Part shown: positions 7,322 through 16,012 of the stretch, one piece after another
Position numbering within the stretch: the stretch's first letter is position 1
How the letters are laid out: the number at the start of each line of letters is the position of its first letter
Assembly: GCA_937995865.1 (NCBI GenBank)
Contig: CALKJA010000093.1
Location: 1 to 42,006, forward strand
Length of the DNA: 42,006 nucleotides
Reading direction: 5' to 3'
DNA from: an uncultured Paracoccaceae bacterium
GTDB lineage: Bacteria > Pseudomonadota > Alphaproteobacteria > Rhodobacterales > Rhodobacteraceae
Position numbers and translations under genes: made by a program
The notes under the pieces: model-generated
The model's input: the letters and a program-made list of their open reading frames with translations, nothing else
Database searches by the model: none
Told to the model about the DNA's origin: nothing

Positions 7322-9115
7322 ATGAAAATGACCACAGAAGAAGCATTTGTAAAAGTGCTACAGCGCCATGGCATCGAACATGCCTTTGGCATTATTGGCT
7401 CTGCCATGATGCCAATTTCGGACCTGTTCCCACTGGCGGGCATTCAGTTTTGGGATTGCGCGCATGAAGGTTCCGCTGGCTTTATGTCTGATGGGTACAC
7501 CCGGGCCACTGGCAATATGTCCATGATGATCGCGCAAAATGGTCCGGGCATCACCAATTTCGTGACTGCTGTAAAAACAGCTTATTGGAATCACACCCCG
7601 CTTTTGTTGGTTACCCCGCAAGCCGCAAACAAGACCATTGGTCAGGGTGGCTTCCAAGAAGTTGAGCAAATGAAGCTCTTCGAAGATATGGTCGCCTATC
7701 AGGAAGAAGTTCGGGATCCGTCCCGCGTAGTCGAAGTTCTTACCCGTGTGATTTCACAGGCCAAGCGCCTGTCGGGGCCCGCCCAGCTGAACATACCACG
7801 CGATTTTTGGACGCAAGTGATCGATACGGAAATTGCCGACCCGATCGAATTTGAACGCAGCCCCGGAGGGGAGAATTCTGTGGCCAAAGCGGCGGCGTTG
7901 CTGTCCGAAGACAAGAACCCCGTTATCCTGAATGGTGCGGGTGTGGTGCTGTCCGAGGGCGGCATTGAGGGCTCGCGCCTGTTGGCTGAGCAGCTGGAGG
8001 CGCCGGTTTGCGTTGGGTATCAGCACAATGATGCATTTCCGGGTTCGCACCCGCTGTTCGCTGGGCCACTTGGCTACAATGGATCCAAAGCAGGGATGGA
8101 GCTGATCAAGGAAGCGGATGTAGTGCTCTGCCTTGGCACGCGCCTGAATCCTTTCTCGACACTTCCGGGCTATGGAATGGAATATTGGCCCGCAGATGCC
8201 AAAATCATTCAGGTCGACATCAACCCAGATCGCATCGGCTTAACCAAAAAGGTTACAGTTGGTATCGTAGGAGACGCGGCCAAGGTTGCCAGAGGGATAT
8301 TGGGCCAACTTTCAGAGACTGCCGGGGATGCAGGTCGCGATGCGCGCAAGTCAAAGATTGCCGAAACGAAGAGCCGTTGGAAGCAGCAGCTGACTGAGAT
8401 GACCCATGAAGATGACGATCCTGGCACTTCATGGAACGAGCGCGCGCGCGCCGACAAGCCGGATTGGATGAGCCCCCGTATGGCATGGCGCGCGATCCAA
8501 AGCGCACTCCCACGTGAGGCGATCATCAGCTCTGACATCGGCAACAACTGCGCGATCGGTAACGCTTATCCGGATTTTGACGAAGGCCGGAAATACCTTG
8601 CTCCCGGCCTGTTTGGGCCTTGTGGTTATGGTCTGCCCTCAATTGTGGGTGCAAAGATCGGCCAGCCGAATGTGCCGGTTGTTGGCTTTGCCGGCGACGG
8701 TGCATTTGGCATCGCGGTGAACGAGCTAACAGCCATTGGCCGGGGCCAGTGGCCCGCCGTGACGCAAATTGTTTTCCGCAACTACCAATGGGGCGCAGAA
8801 AAGCGGAACTCGACCCTTTGGTTTGATGATAACTTTGTGGGTACAGAGCTGGACACAGACGTGTCCTATGCTGGCATCGCTCAGGCCTGTGGCCTCAAGG
8901 GTGTCGTAGCACGCACGATGGAAGAGCTTACGGAAGCGCTGAACACGGCGATCAAAGAGCAAATGCAAAACGGGGTCACAACCTTGATCGAAGCAATGAT
9001 CAATCAAGAGCTGGGCGAACCTTTCCGCCGCGACGCAATGAAGAAACCCGTCTCAGTTGCAGGAATCGATGCCGCCGACATGGTGCCACAAAGCTCTGCT
9101 GAAGCCGCGGAATAA
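7322..9115 (+). CDS. xsc: Sulfoacetaldehyde acetyltransferase
   Basis: A thiamine-diphosphate enzyme that cleaves sulfoacetaldehyde with phosphate into acetyl phosphate and sulfite, the C-S bond-breaking step. At 597 residues it has the typical Xsc length. Glu49 in CAHEGSAGFM is the expected cofactor-activating glutamate. The ThDP/Mg site begins at GDG, residues 458-460, and runs on to the FRNYQWGAEK stretch. The start at 7322 fits the family N-terminus (MKMTTEEAF) and has GAGG nine bases upstream. Upstream in-frame starts at 7262 and 7307 add nothing recognisable. It opens a forward run continuing with ackA. Induction through the 7189-7222 boxes is likely. Confidence 0.96.
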   Translation: MKMTTEEAFVKVLQRHGIEHAFGIIGSAMMPISDLFPLAGIQFWDCAHEGSAGFMSDGYTRATGNMSMMIAQNGPGITNFVTAVKTAYWNHTPLLLVTPQAANKTIGQGGFQEVEQMKLFEDMVAYQEEVRDPSRVVEVLTRVISQAKRLSGPAQLNIPRDFWTQVIDTEIADPIEFERSPGGENSVAKAAALLSEDKNPVILNGAGVVLSEGGIEGSRLLAEQLEAPVCVGYQHNDAFPGSHPLFAGPLGYNGSKAGMELIKEADVVLCLGTRLNPFSTLPGYGMEYWPADAKIIQVDINPDRIGLTKKVTVGIVGDAAKVARGILGQLSETAGDAGRDARKSKIAETKSRWKQQLTEMTHEDDDPGTSWNERARADKPDWMSPRMAWRAIQSALPREAIISSDIGNNCAIGNAYPDFDEGRKYLAPGLFGPCGYGLPSIVGAKIGQPNVPVVGFAGDGAFGIAVNELTAIGRGQWPAVTQIVFRNYQWGAEKRNSTLWFDDNFVGTELDTDVSYAGIAQACGLKGVVARTMEELTEALNTAIKEQMQNGVTTLIEAMINQELGEPFRRDAMKKPVSVAGIDAADMVPQSSAEAAE

Positions 9116-9134
9116 CGGTCCACCTAATAGCCCA

Positions 9135-9165
9135 GGCCAGCCGTCAATATGTTGGACGGCTGGCC
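9135..9165 (+). terminator. xsc-ackA intercistronic hairpin
   Basis: A perfect 11-bp stem, GGCCAGCCGTC (9135-9145) with GACGGCTGGCC (9155-9165), has a 9-base loop and no T-run after it. It probably tunes the amount of ackA relative to xsc by message processing or partial termination. Confidence 0.65.
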
Positions 9166-9202
9166 AGCTAAGACCCACTTTTGGGGCACTACGGAGGTGC
9201 AG

Positions 9203-10348
9203 ATGACCGAACCGATCCTTGTTCTGAACGCTGGCTCCTCTTCAATAAAGTTTGCTGTCTTTGGCGGTACGCAGCACGTGCTAACCCAAGGGTTGGCAGC
9301 CGAAATCGGCGGCGCGTCGTTTCTGGAACGGGATGGCGCAAGACGCCAAACATCGTTCATAGATCACCACTCGGCGTTAAAGACGATTATGGCTGAGATA
9401 TCAGAAGCGGGGTTTGGGCCGCAAACCCTCAGGGCAGCTGCGCATCGCGTGGTGCATGGCGGTCGTAAGCTGGTTGCGCCTGTGCGGATCAGTCCCGACG
9501 TAATCGCCGAAATCCAAAAATGCACGCCATTGGCACCGCTCCACAATCCGCACAATCTGGCCGCTATTCTAACGCTTAGCGAATTAGCGCCGGAGTTGCC
9601 GCAATTCGCAAGCTTTGACACGGCGTTTCATTCGACAAATCCCGATGTCGCAACCCGCTATGCCATTCCCCGGATGATGGAAACAAAAGGCATACGTCGC
9701 TATGGTTTTCACGGGTTGTCTTACGCATCTTTGGTGCGCCGCCTACCCGAGATCTCAAAGGGGCCGATGCCGTCGCGTGTTTTGGCCTTTCATTTGGGTA
9801 ACGGTGCTAGCCTTTGCGCGATCAAGAACGGGCAAAGCGTCGCAACAACGATGGGCTATTCCCCTCTGGACGGGTTGACGATGGGCACGCGGTCCGGCGA
9901 CATAGATGCCAATGCCGTGCTGCGGCTGGTCGAAGAAAATGGGCTGGATCGGACCAAAAGCATCCTGAATCATGAGAGCGGTCTATTGGGGCTGTCCGGC
10001 GGCAAATCTGACATGCGAAAATTGATGTTGGATCCTTCAGCCGACAGTGCCTTTGCAGTGGATCATTTTTGTTATTGGTCCACCCGCCACGCAGGGAGCT
10101 TGATCGCGGCGATGGACGGTGTTGATGCATTGGCCTTTACCGGCGGCATTGGCGAAAATGCGGTGGCTGTGCGAGTGCAAATCTGCAGGTCGCTGGAATG
10201 GCTGGGCGTCCGATTGGACCCGGATCGCAATCACCGGGGCGGCCCCCGCCTGCATGCCGATACCTCTAAAGCCGGCATCTGGCTTGTGCCCGCAGAAGAA
10301 GAGCGCATGATTGCAGACGACGCCACGACCCTGTTGGAGGCCGCGTAG
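9203..10348 (+). CDS. ackA: Acetate kinase
   Basis: Interconverts acetyl phosphate + ADP and acetate + ATP, so it can harvest ATP from the acetyl phosphate made by Xsc. Length is 381 residues, slightly short for the family (about 395-405). Features are the N-terminal LNAGSSSIKF phosphate-binding strand, the FDTAFHST segment, YGFHGLSY, the HLGNGASLCA motif and the C-terminal TGGIGENA motif. The ATG at 9203 has GGAGG five bases upstream; the longer in-frame start at 9149 lies within the hairpin. It ends 10 bases before the 3' end of pta, which is on the other strand. Finding both ackA and pta beside xsc gives two exits for acetyl phosphate. Confidence 0.94.
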   Translation: MTEPILVLNAGSSSIKFAVFGGTQHVLTQGLAAEIGGASFLERDGARRQTSFIDHHSALKTIMAEISEAGFGPQTLRAAAHRVVHGGRKLVAPVRISPDVIAEIQKCTPLAPLHNPHNLAAILTLSELAPELPQFASFDTAFHSTNPDVATRYAIPRMMETKGIRRYGFHGLSYASLVRRLPEISKGPMPSRVLAFHLGNGASLCAIKNGQSVATTMGYSPLDGLTMGTRSGDIDANAVLRLVEENGLDRTKSILNHESGLLGLSGGKSDMRKLMLDPSADSAFAVDHFCYWSTRHAGSLIAAMDGVDALAFTGGIGENAVAVRVQICRSLEWLGVRLDPDRNHRGGPRLHADTSKAGIWLVPAEEERMIADDATTLLEAA

Positions 10349-10358
10349 TGCCCCGTTG

Positions 10359-11207
10359 TCAGGCTTGTGCGATAGTCAACACAGTTGAAGCGACGATGTC
10401 ATCCACGCTGGCGCCGCGCGACAGATCACAAACGGGCTTTGAAAAGCCTTGCAAGAACGGACCTAGCGCCTGGGCGCCTGCCAATTCTTGCGCCAACTTA
10501 TACGCGATGTTGCCTGCATCCAGCGATGGAAAGATCAACGTATTCGCATCCCCCTCGCCTAACCCTTTCTTGGTCGCAATCGCGGCGTTTAGCGCTGCAT
10601 CCGCTTGGATTGGGCCCGTAAAGCCAGTCGCTGCCGCAACTTCGGCTACCATATCAACGCTTGCTCCCATTCCTGATGCGCCGGTGGAAAAAGACAACAG
10701 TGCAACCCGCGCTTGCCCCAGCAAAGAAAGAGCCGAAGCTTCGGACGCGCGGGCAATAGCTTCGAGTGCTGCTGCATCTGGATATGTGTTGACGGCGCAA
10801 TCGGACCAAATCATCTCGCGACCGTCTGGGAACGCCATAAGAAAGAAGCTAGACGGCGTCGCCACGCCTTGCGCTTTCCCAATCACAAGTGCAGCCGCTT
10901 CGATAACGCGGCGGGTTGGGGTGACTGCGCCGGCCACCATCACATCCGCCTCGCCCAGCACCAGCGCAGCCGCGGCTGCGGTCAGCGGTTTGGCCTGCGC
11001 GCGTTTCGCAACCAAAGGGCGCACCCCCGCATCCAAAAGCGCCGCACTGCGCGCTTCGGACGGTTCGGGAATTGGAACAACGTGGCACAGCCCTTCCGCC
11101 TTGAGCTGGGCTATCGCCGCGGCAACGCGCGGCTCATCTGCCTCGGGAAATATAACCCGGGCTTGCTTTTCTTTCGCCGCTTTAAAGGCTTGCGATAACA
11201 CGGACAT
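10359..11207 (-). CDS. pta: Phosphate acetyltransferase, short form
   Basis: Transfers the acetyl group of acetyl phosphate to CoA, linking Xsc to central metabolism. The first residues (ARVIFPEADEPRV), the ADVMVAGAVTPTRR region, VALLSFSTGASG, and the C-terminal GPFLQGFSKPVCDLSRG match the PTA_PTB family. At 282 residues it is shorter than most stand-alone enzymes (about 320-335). The gap is before the MVAGA motif, where the usual helical stretch is missing. I use the ATG at 11207, which has GGAGG seven bases upstream; a start at 11219 would overlap that site. It is the only minus-strand gene in the run 7322-18617, and its start codon is only 32 bases from that of the next forward gene. Confidence 0.92.
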   Translation of the reverse strand: MSVLSQAFKAAKEKQARVIFPEADEPRVAAAIAQLKAEGLCHVVPIPEPSEARSAALLDAGVRPLVAKRAQAKPLTAAAAALVLGEADVMVAGAVTPTRRVIEAAALVIGKAQGVATPSSFFLMAFPDGREMIWSDCAVNTYPDAAALEAIARASEASALSLLGQARVALLSFSTGASGMGASVDMVAEVAAATGFTGPIQADAALNAAIATKKGLGEGDANTLIFPSLDAGNIAYKLAQELAGAQALGPFLQGFSKPVCDLSRGASVDDIVASTVLTIAQA

Positions 11208-11239
11208 AAGCGCCTCCATTTGCGCATAAGGAGACAGGG

Positions 11240-12370
11240 ATGAACGACACCGTCAAGATCAACCGGGGCCTAAAGGGCGTCTATTTTGAACGCTCAGGCG
11301 TTAGCCACATCGATGGTAAAGCGGGGGAGTTGCTATATCGCGGATATTCAATCCACGATCTGGCCGAGCACGCTACATTCGAAGAGGTGTCATATCTTCT
11401 TATCCACGGAGAGCTTCCGACCCAACCAGAGCTTGATGCATTTCGTGCGGAACTGGCCCATGCCACAATCCCTGACGCGATGGTTGGCATCCTAACCGCG
11501 CTCAAAGATGCGCACCCGATGATCGCCCTACGCACGGCGGTCTCTGCACTCGCTGGGATGGAACCGGACGCCAGTGACACAAGCGAGGCTGGATTTTTGC
11601 GCAACGGCACGCGCTTAATGGCTCAAGTTCCGCAATTGGTGGCAATGCACCATGCCATCCGCGAAGGCCGCGCGCCCGTTGCCCCACGCAGCGATTTGTC
11701 CATCGCGGGCAACTGGCTTTGGATGCTCAAGGGCCAAGAACCCAGCCCAGAGGCCACACGGCTCGCGGATGTGGATTTCGTCCTGCATGCTGAACACGGA
11801 GCAAATGCGTCAGCCTTTGCTGCGCGAGTGACCGTTGGGACGGATGCCGATATGCATGGTGCCATCACCACGGCCTTGGGCACATTGGCAGGCCCCGCAC
11901 ATGGCGGTGCTGCCGAAGATGTGATGAAAATGGTCGAAGAGATCGGCACACCTGAAAACGCGGCTTCTTATGTGAAATCCAAACGCGCCAACCGCGAAGC
12001 TGTTACTGGGTTTGGCCACCGGGTATACCGGGCCGAAGATCCCCGCGCGCGCCATATGCGCGACGGGGTAGAACAACTTAGCCGCGAGATGGGCCAACCT
12101 CAATGGTACGAGATCTTGCAAGCGGTCGTCGATGCCATGAAGCCCTATTCCCGCCACGGGCTAAACGTGAATGTCGATTTCTATTCTGGCGTGATCTACC
12201 AGCTGCATGGGATTCCGATGGACCTTTACGTGCCCATTTTCGCGATTGGGAGGATGCCGGGCTGGATTATACAATGTGTTGAACAGCACCGTTCGAATAT
12301 CCTGATCCGGCCTTTGACCCTTTACAACGGCCCTGACCAACGCGGGTGGGTGCCAATGTCAGCCCGGTGA
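11240..12370 (+). CDS. Citrate synthase, short (archaeal/Gram-positive or PrpC-like) type
   Basis: Condenses acetyl-CoA (or possibly propionyl-CoA) with oxaloacetate. At 376 residues it belongs to the short dimeric class, not the ~430-residue hexameric GltA of most Gram-negatives. The catalytic set is visible: histidines in LHAEHGANAS and GPAHGGA, and the aspartate in VNVDFYSG. RHGLNVNVD and FGHRVYRAEDPR are also conserved. AAGGAG lies seven bases before the ATG. Position after xsc-ackA-(pta) suggests it draws sulfonate-derived acetyl-CoA into the TCA cycle. It could instead be a 2-methylcitrate synthase, but no prpB or prpD is nearby. The family is certain; substrate preference is inferred. 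Confidence 0.88.
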   Translation: MNDTVKINRGLKGVYFERSGVSHIDGKAGELLYRGYSIHDLAEHATFEEVSYLLIHGELPTQPELDAFRAELAHATIPDAMVGILTALKDAHPMIALRTAVSALAGMEPDASDTSEAGFLRNGTRLMAQVPQLVAMHHAIREGRAPVAPRSDLSIAGNWLWMLKGQEPSPEATRLADVDFVLHAEHGANASAFAARVTVGTDADMHGAITTALGTLAGPAHGGAAEDVMKMVEEIGTPENAASYVKSKRANREAVTGFGHRVYRAEDPRARHMRDGVEQLSREMGQPQWYEILQAVVDAMKPYSRHGLNVNVDFYSGVIYQLHGIPMDLYVPIFAIGRMPGWIIQCVEQHRSNILIRPLTLYNGPDQRGWVPMSAR

Positions 12371-12382
12371 TCGTTTCATTTA

Positions 12383-13135
12383 ATGCTTGAGATTCTGGCC
12401 CTTTCGCCAACCCAAGCTGCCTTGCTGGGTGCAATCTGTTTTGTGGCAGGGTTGGTGCGCGGATTTTCGGGGTTCGGTTTGTCTGCGTTGGTAATGGTAA
12501 GCGCAAGCAGTTTTGTTGCGCCTATTGCGCTCATTCCGATGCTATGGTGGCTGGAAATGGGATCGTCATTGGTGATGATGAAAGGCGGATTTTCTGATGG
12601 GGACCGGCGGATCGGCTTTGGCCTTACTATTTGTGCTGCGTTGGGTTTGCCCATTGGGCTTTGGCTGACCTTGTCCTTGCCTGTTGAGACTTCTCGTATT
12701 CTTGCATTAGGGATCATCCTTTTGCTTGCGGCGACCCAGTTGGGGAAACTACGCATTCCAGCGCTGGCTACGACATCCGGCGTAATCGGTGCGGGTTTGA
12801 CCGCGGGGGTTGTTACAGGGCTTGCAAGTGCAGGCGGCATGGTTGTGGCACTCTATGTCTTGGCGCAGTCTTTGCCAGCGCGCGTCATTCGCGGATCCCT
12901 TTCGATTTATCTGTTGGGCGCAGGGTCCCTTGGGATCGGTATTCACCTGATTTTGGGCACCATGACACCCGAGGCTTCACTGCGCGGTGTGGTCCTGCTT
13001 CCGATTACTTTGCTGGGCCTATTCGCGGGTCGTGCGCTGTTTATTCCGCGCTTTGAAAGGCTTTATAAGCCGGTCTGCCTTGTGCTTTTGATAGCGCTTT
13101 CATTTGTCGGCCTCATGCGGGAGGCTTTGATATGA
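12383..13135 (+). CDS. tauE: Sulfite exporter, TauE/SafE (TSUP) family membrane protein
   Basis: Integral membrane protein of 250 residues with about seven or eight hydrophobic segments. It has the TSUP hallmark near the N-terminus (AGLVRGFSGFGLSALVM) and its internal echo in the second half (TAGVVTGLASAGGMVVALY). The family includes TauE/TauZ proteins that expel sulfite or related sulfur anions released by Xsc. It starts 12 bases after the citrate synthase stop, so the two are probably cotranscribed, and it is followed by soeA. The sequence does not show whether it prefers sulfite or sulfoacetate; the position between xsc and soeABC favours sulfite. Confidence 0.85.
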   Translation: MLEILALSPTQAALLGAICFVAGLVRGFSGFGLSALVMVSASSFVAPIALIPMLWWLEMGSSLVMMKGGFSDGDRRIGFGLTICAALGLPIGLWLTLSLPVETSRILALGIILLLAATQLGKLRIPALATTSGVIGAGLTAGVVTGLASAGGMVVALYVLAQSLPARVIRGSLSIYLLGAGSLGIGIHLILGTMTPEASLRGVVLLPITLLGLFAGRALFIPRFERLYKPVCLVLLIALSFVGLMREALI

Positions 13136-13175
13136 TTGACAGAACGCAGCCCGCCATTGATACAAGATTGATACA
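13136..13175 (+). promoter_or_regulatory. Possible internal promoter and 9-nt direct repeat before soeA
   Basis: A consensus -35 TTGACA (13136-13141) is followed after 17 bases by GATACA (13159-13164). ATTGATACA occurs twice, at 13156-13164 and 13167-13175, exactly 11 bases apart (one helical turn). This is a plausible soeA promoter with a regulator site, but the -10 is poor. Confidence 0.4.
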
Positions 13176-13189
13176 CGAAAGGATCGCCA

Positions 13190-16012
13190 ATGGCTCGCGT
13201 CCAGCCCAACGTTGACACCTCACCAAAAGTTTCGGACGAGGTGCGCCAAACGACCTGTTACATGTGCGCCTGTCGCTGCGGGATTAACGTCCACATGAAG
13301 GACGGCAAAGTTGCGTATATCGAAGGCAACAAGGACCACCCTGTAAATCAGGGTGTACTATGCGCAAAGGGCAGCGCGGGGATCATGCAAGTCAATGCGC
13401 CGTCGCGTCTTCGCGCGCCGATGAAGCGCGTGGGGCCTCGCGGGTCAGGCGAGTTCGAAGAAATAAGCTGGGACGAAGCATTGTCGCTTGCAACGGATTG
13501 GCTTGCACCTGTTCGGGCCGAAGCACCTCAAAAGCTTGCCTTCTTTACGGGTCGCGACCAATCGCAGAGCTTTACAAGCTACTGGGCCCAAGCATTTGGC
13601 ACACCGAACTACGCGGCACATGGCGGCTTTTGCTCAGTCAACATGGCAGCGGCCGGTATTTACACGATGGGCGGCGCTTTTTGGGAGTTCGGGCAACCGG
13701 ATTGGGATCACACAAAGCTCTTCATGCTGTTTGGCGTGGCCGAAGACCATGACAGCAACCCGATCAAAATGGGTTTGGGCAAACTAAAAGCGCGCGGCGC
13801 AAAGGTGATTGGCGTCAATCCAATCCGCTCAGGCTATAACGCGATTGCCGACGATTGGGTGGGGATTACGCCGGGCACCGATGGGTTATTCATACTTGCG
13901 CTGATCCACGAGCTTATGACGGCCGGTAAAATCGATCTTGATTACCTTGCACACTACACCAACGCGCCGGTTCTGGTGAACGAAGAAGACGGTAGCCCGG
14001 AAAAAGGGCTGTTCTTGCGTACCACCGATGGCGCGCCGATGGTCATTGACCGCAACACTGGCAAGCCAATGCCTTATGATTGCGAAGGCATTGAACCGGA
14101 TCTTAGCGGCACATTGCGCATTGCAGGTACAACGCATCGCTCCGTGTTTCAGTTGATGATCGATGAGTATCTTGATCCGCGCCACGCAGCAGAGAACGTT
14201 GCACGCAAAGTGGGCATCCCCGCGACCCGTATCCGCGCCATCGCAGCCGAACTCGCGCGCGTCGCATTTGAAGAAGAGATTGAGCTTCCAACGCCTTGGA
14301 CGGATTTTCGGGGCCGTACACAACAAACCATGAAGGGCCGCCCCGTCAGCTTCCATGCGATGCGTGGCATCTCGGCTCACGCCAATGGATTTCAGACCTG
14401 TCGCGCGTTGCATATGCTTCAAATCCTGCTTGGTAGTGTTGAGGCTCCTGGCGGTTTCCGTTTCAAACCACCCTACCCCAAACCAGCCGAGGCCCACCCA
14501 AAGCCGCATTGTGGCGTAAAGCCCGGCCAGCCGTTGGATGGCCCGCATTTGGGCTTCGTACACGGCCCGGACGATCTGGCCCTAGATGCAGACGGCAATC
14601 CAGCCCGCATCGACAAAGCGTTTACATGGGAAAACCCAATGAGCGCGCATGGCCTTATGCATATGGTCATCTCAAATGCCCATGCGGGCGATCCTTACAA
14701 GATCGATACACTCTTCATGTATATGGCGAACATGTCGTGGAACTCATCCATGAACACCGGCGGTGTCATGGAGATGCTGACCGATCAGGATGAGAACGGC
14801 GACTACGTGATCCCGCGTATCATATACTCGGATGCCTATTCCTCCGAGATGGTCGCGTTCGCCGACCTGATCCTTCCAGACACCACTTATCTTGAGCGCC
14901 ATGACTGTATCTCGCTTTTGGACCGCCCCATTTGCGAGGCGGACGCCGCGGCAGACGCTATTCGCTGGCCGGTAATAGAACCCGACCGTAACGTGAAGGG
15001 CTTTCAATCAATGCTCTGCGAGCTGGGTGCGCGGCTGGATTTGCCCGGCTTCGTCAATGATGACGGCAGCCAGAAATACGCGGACTACGCAGACTATATC
15101 ACCAACCACCAGCGCCGTCCGGGCATCGGCCCGCTTGCTGGCTGGCGCGGTGAGGCTGAAGATGGCGGCACAGGGCGCGGGGCACCCAACCCCGAGCAGC
15201 TTGATCGCTATATCGAAAATGGTGGGTTTTGGATCAAACACATCCCGGAAGCCGCAAAGTACTACAAACCGTGGTCCAACGCCTATCAGGATTGGGCGGT
15301 GGAAACCGGTATCTATGACAAACCTGCCCCATACCTGTTCCAGCTTTATGTTGAGCCGATGCGGAAATTCCAGCTAGCCGCAGAAGGCGTGGGCGAACGC
15401 CAGCCCCCGGATCACCTGCGGGGACGCTTGATGCGGACCATGTCACCGCTACCAATTTGGTATGACGCCGCGCCGGATAATCTGTCTGCCTCCTACCCGA
15501 TCACCGCGCTCACGCAGCGGCCAATGGCGATGTACCATTCTTGGGGGTCACAAAACGCGTGGCTGCGCCAAATTCACGGCCACAATCCGCTCTATGTTCC
15601 CACTAAGCTGTGGGAGGAGCACAAGTTTACTGACGGCGATTGGGCGCGTGTTACGTCCCCGCATGGAGAGATCACAGTGCCTGTGGCGCATATGGCCGCG
15701 CTTAACGAAAACACAATCTGGACATGGAACGCGATCGGCAAACGCAAAGGCGCGTGGGCGTTGGATAAAGATGCGCCTGAAGCGACTAAGGGCTTCCTGC
15801 TCAACCATTTGATTCATGAACTTCTTCCCGCCAAAGGCGATGGTCTTCGCTGGTCAAACTCTGATCCGATCACTGGGCAAGCTGCATGGTTTGACTTGAA
15901 GGTCCGGCTTGAGAAAGTCCGCGCGCCGGCAGAGTCTCAACCCGCATACCCACCGCAAGCCAGCCCCGTTGGCACCGGCCCCGGTGAGCTAAAGGTCAAA
16001 TCTAAAGCATGA
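13190..16012 (+). CDS. soeA: Sulfite dehydrogenase SoeA, molybdopterin catalytic subunit
   Basis: Cytoplasmic catalytic subunit oxidising sulfite to sulfate. It belongs to the DMSO-reductase/polysulfide-reductase family, 940 residues. An N-terminal 4Fe-4S motif is visible (Cys23, Cys26, Cys30 and Cys58). Cys148 in HGGFCSVN is the probable molybdenum ligand, and a C-terminal molydopterin-binding domain includes YHSWGSQNAWLRQIHGHNP. There is no Tat signal peptide, which agrees with the cytoplasmic SoeABC type and not a periplasmic SorAB type. AAGGA precedes the ATG. The stop overlaps the next gene (ATGA at 16009-16012). Sequence family plus Xsc nearby support sulfite as substrate. Confidence 0.92.
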   Translation: MARVQPNVDTSPKVSDEVRQTTCYMCACRCGINVHMKDGKVAYIEGNKDHPVNQGVLCAKGSAGIMQVNAPSRLRAPMKRVGPRGSGEFEEISWDEALSLATDWLAPVRAEAPQKLAFFTGRDQSQSFTSYWAQAFGTPNYAAHGGFCSVNMAAAGIYTMGGAFWEFGQPDWDHTKLFMLFGVAEDHDSNPIKMGLGKLKARGAKVIGVNPIRSGYNAIADDWVGITPGTDGLFILALIHELMTAGKIDLDYLAHYTNAPVLVNEEDGSPEKGLFLRTTDGAPMVIDRNTGKPMPYDCEGIEPDLSGTLRIAGTTHRSVFQLMIDEYLDPRHAAENVARKVGIPATRIRAIAAELARVAFEEEIELPTPWTDFRGRTQQTMKGRPVSFHAMRGISAHANGFQTCRALHMLQILLGSVEAPGGFRFKPPYPKPAEAHPKPHCGVKPGQPLDGPHLGFVHGPDDLALDADGNPARIDKAFTWENPMSAHGLMHMVISNAHAGDPYKIDTLFMYMANMSWNSSMNTGGVMEMLTDQDENGDYVIPRIIYSDAYSSEMVAFADLILPDTTYLERHDCISLLDRPICEADAAADAIRWPVIEPDRNVKGFQSMLCELGARLDLPGFVNDDGSQKYADYADYITNHQRRPGIGPLAGWRGEAEDGGTGRGAPNPEQLDRYIENGGFWIKHIPEAAKYYKPWSNAYQDWAVETGIYDKPAPYLFQLYVEPMRKFQLAAEGVGERQPPDHLRGRLMRTMSPLPIWYDAAPDNLSASYPITALTQRPMAMYHSWGSQNAWLRQIHGHNPLYVPTKLWEEHKFTDGDWARVTSPHGEITVPVAHMAALNENTIWTWNAIGKRKGAWALDKDAPEATKGFLLNHLIHELLPAKGDGLRWSNSDPITGQAAWFDLKVRLEKVRAPAESQPAYPPQASPVGTGPGELKVKSKA

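Noticed and set aside
10348-11229. 293-codon forward frame opposite pta
   Set aside because: It is an Ala/Ser-rich mirror of the pta codon pattern in GC-rich DNA, with no recognisable domain. The minus strand encodes clear Pta motifs.
13886-14563. 225-codon minus-strand frame inside soeA
   Set aside because: No domain and shadow-like composition; soeA runs without interruption.
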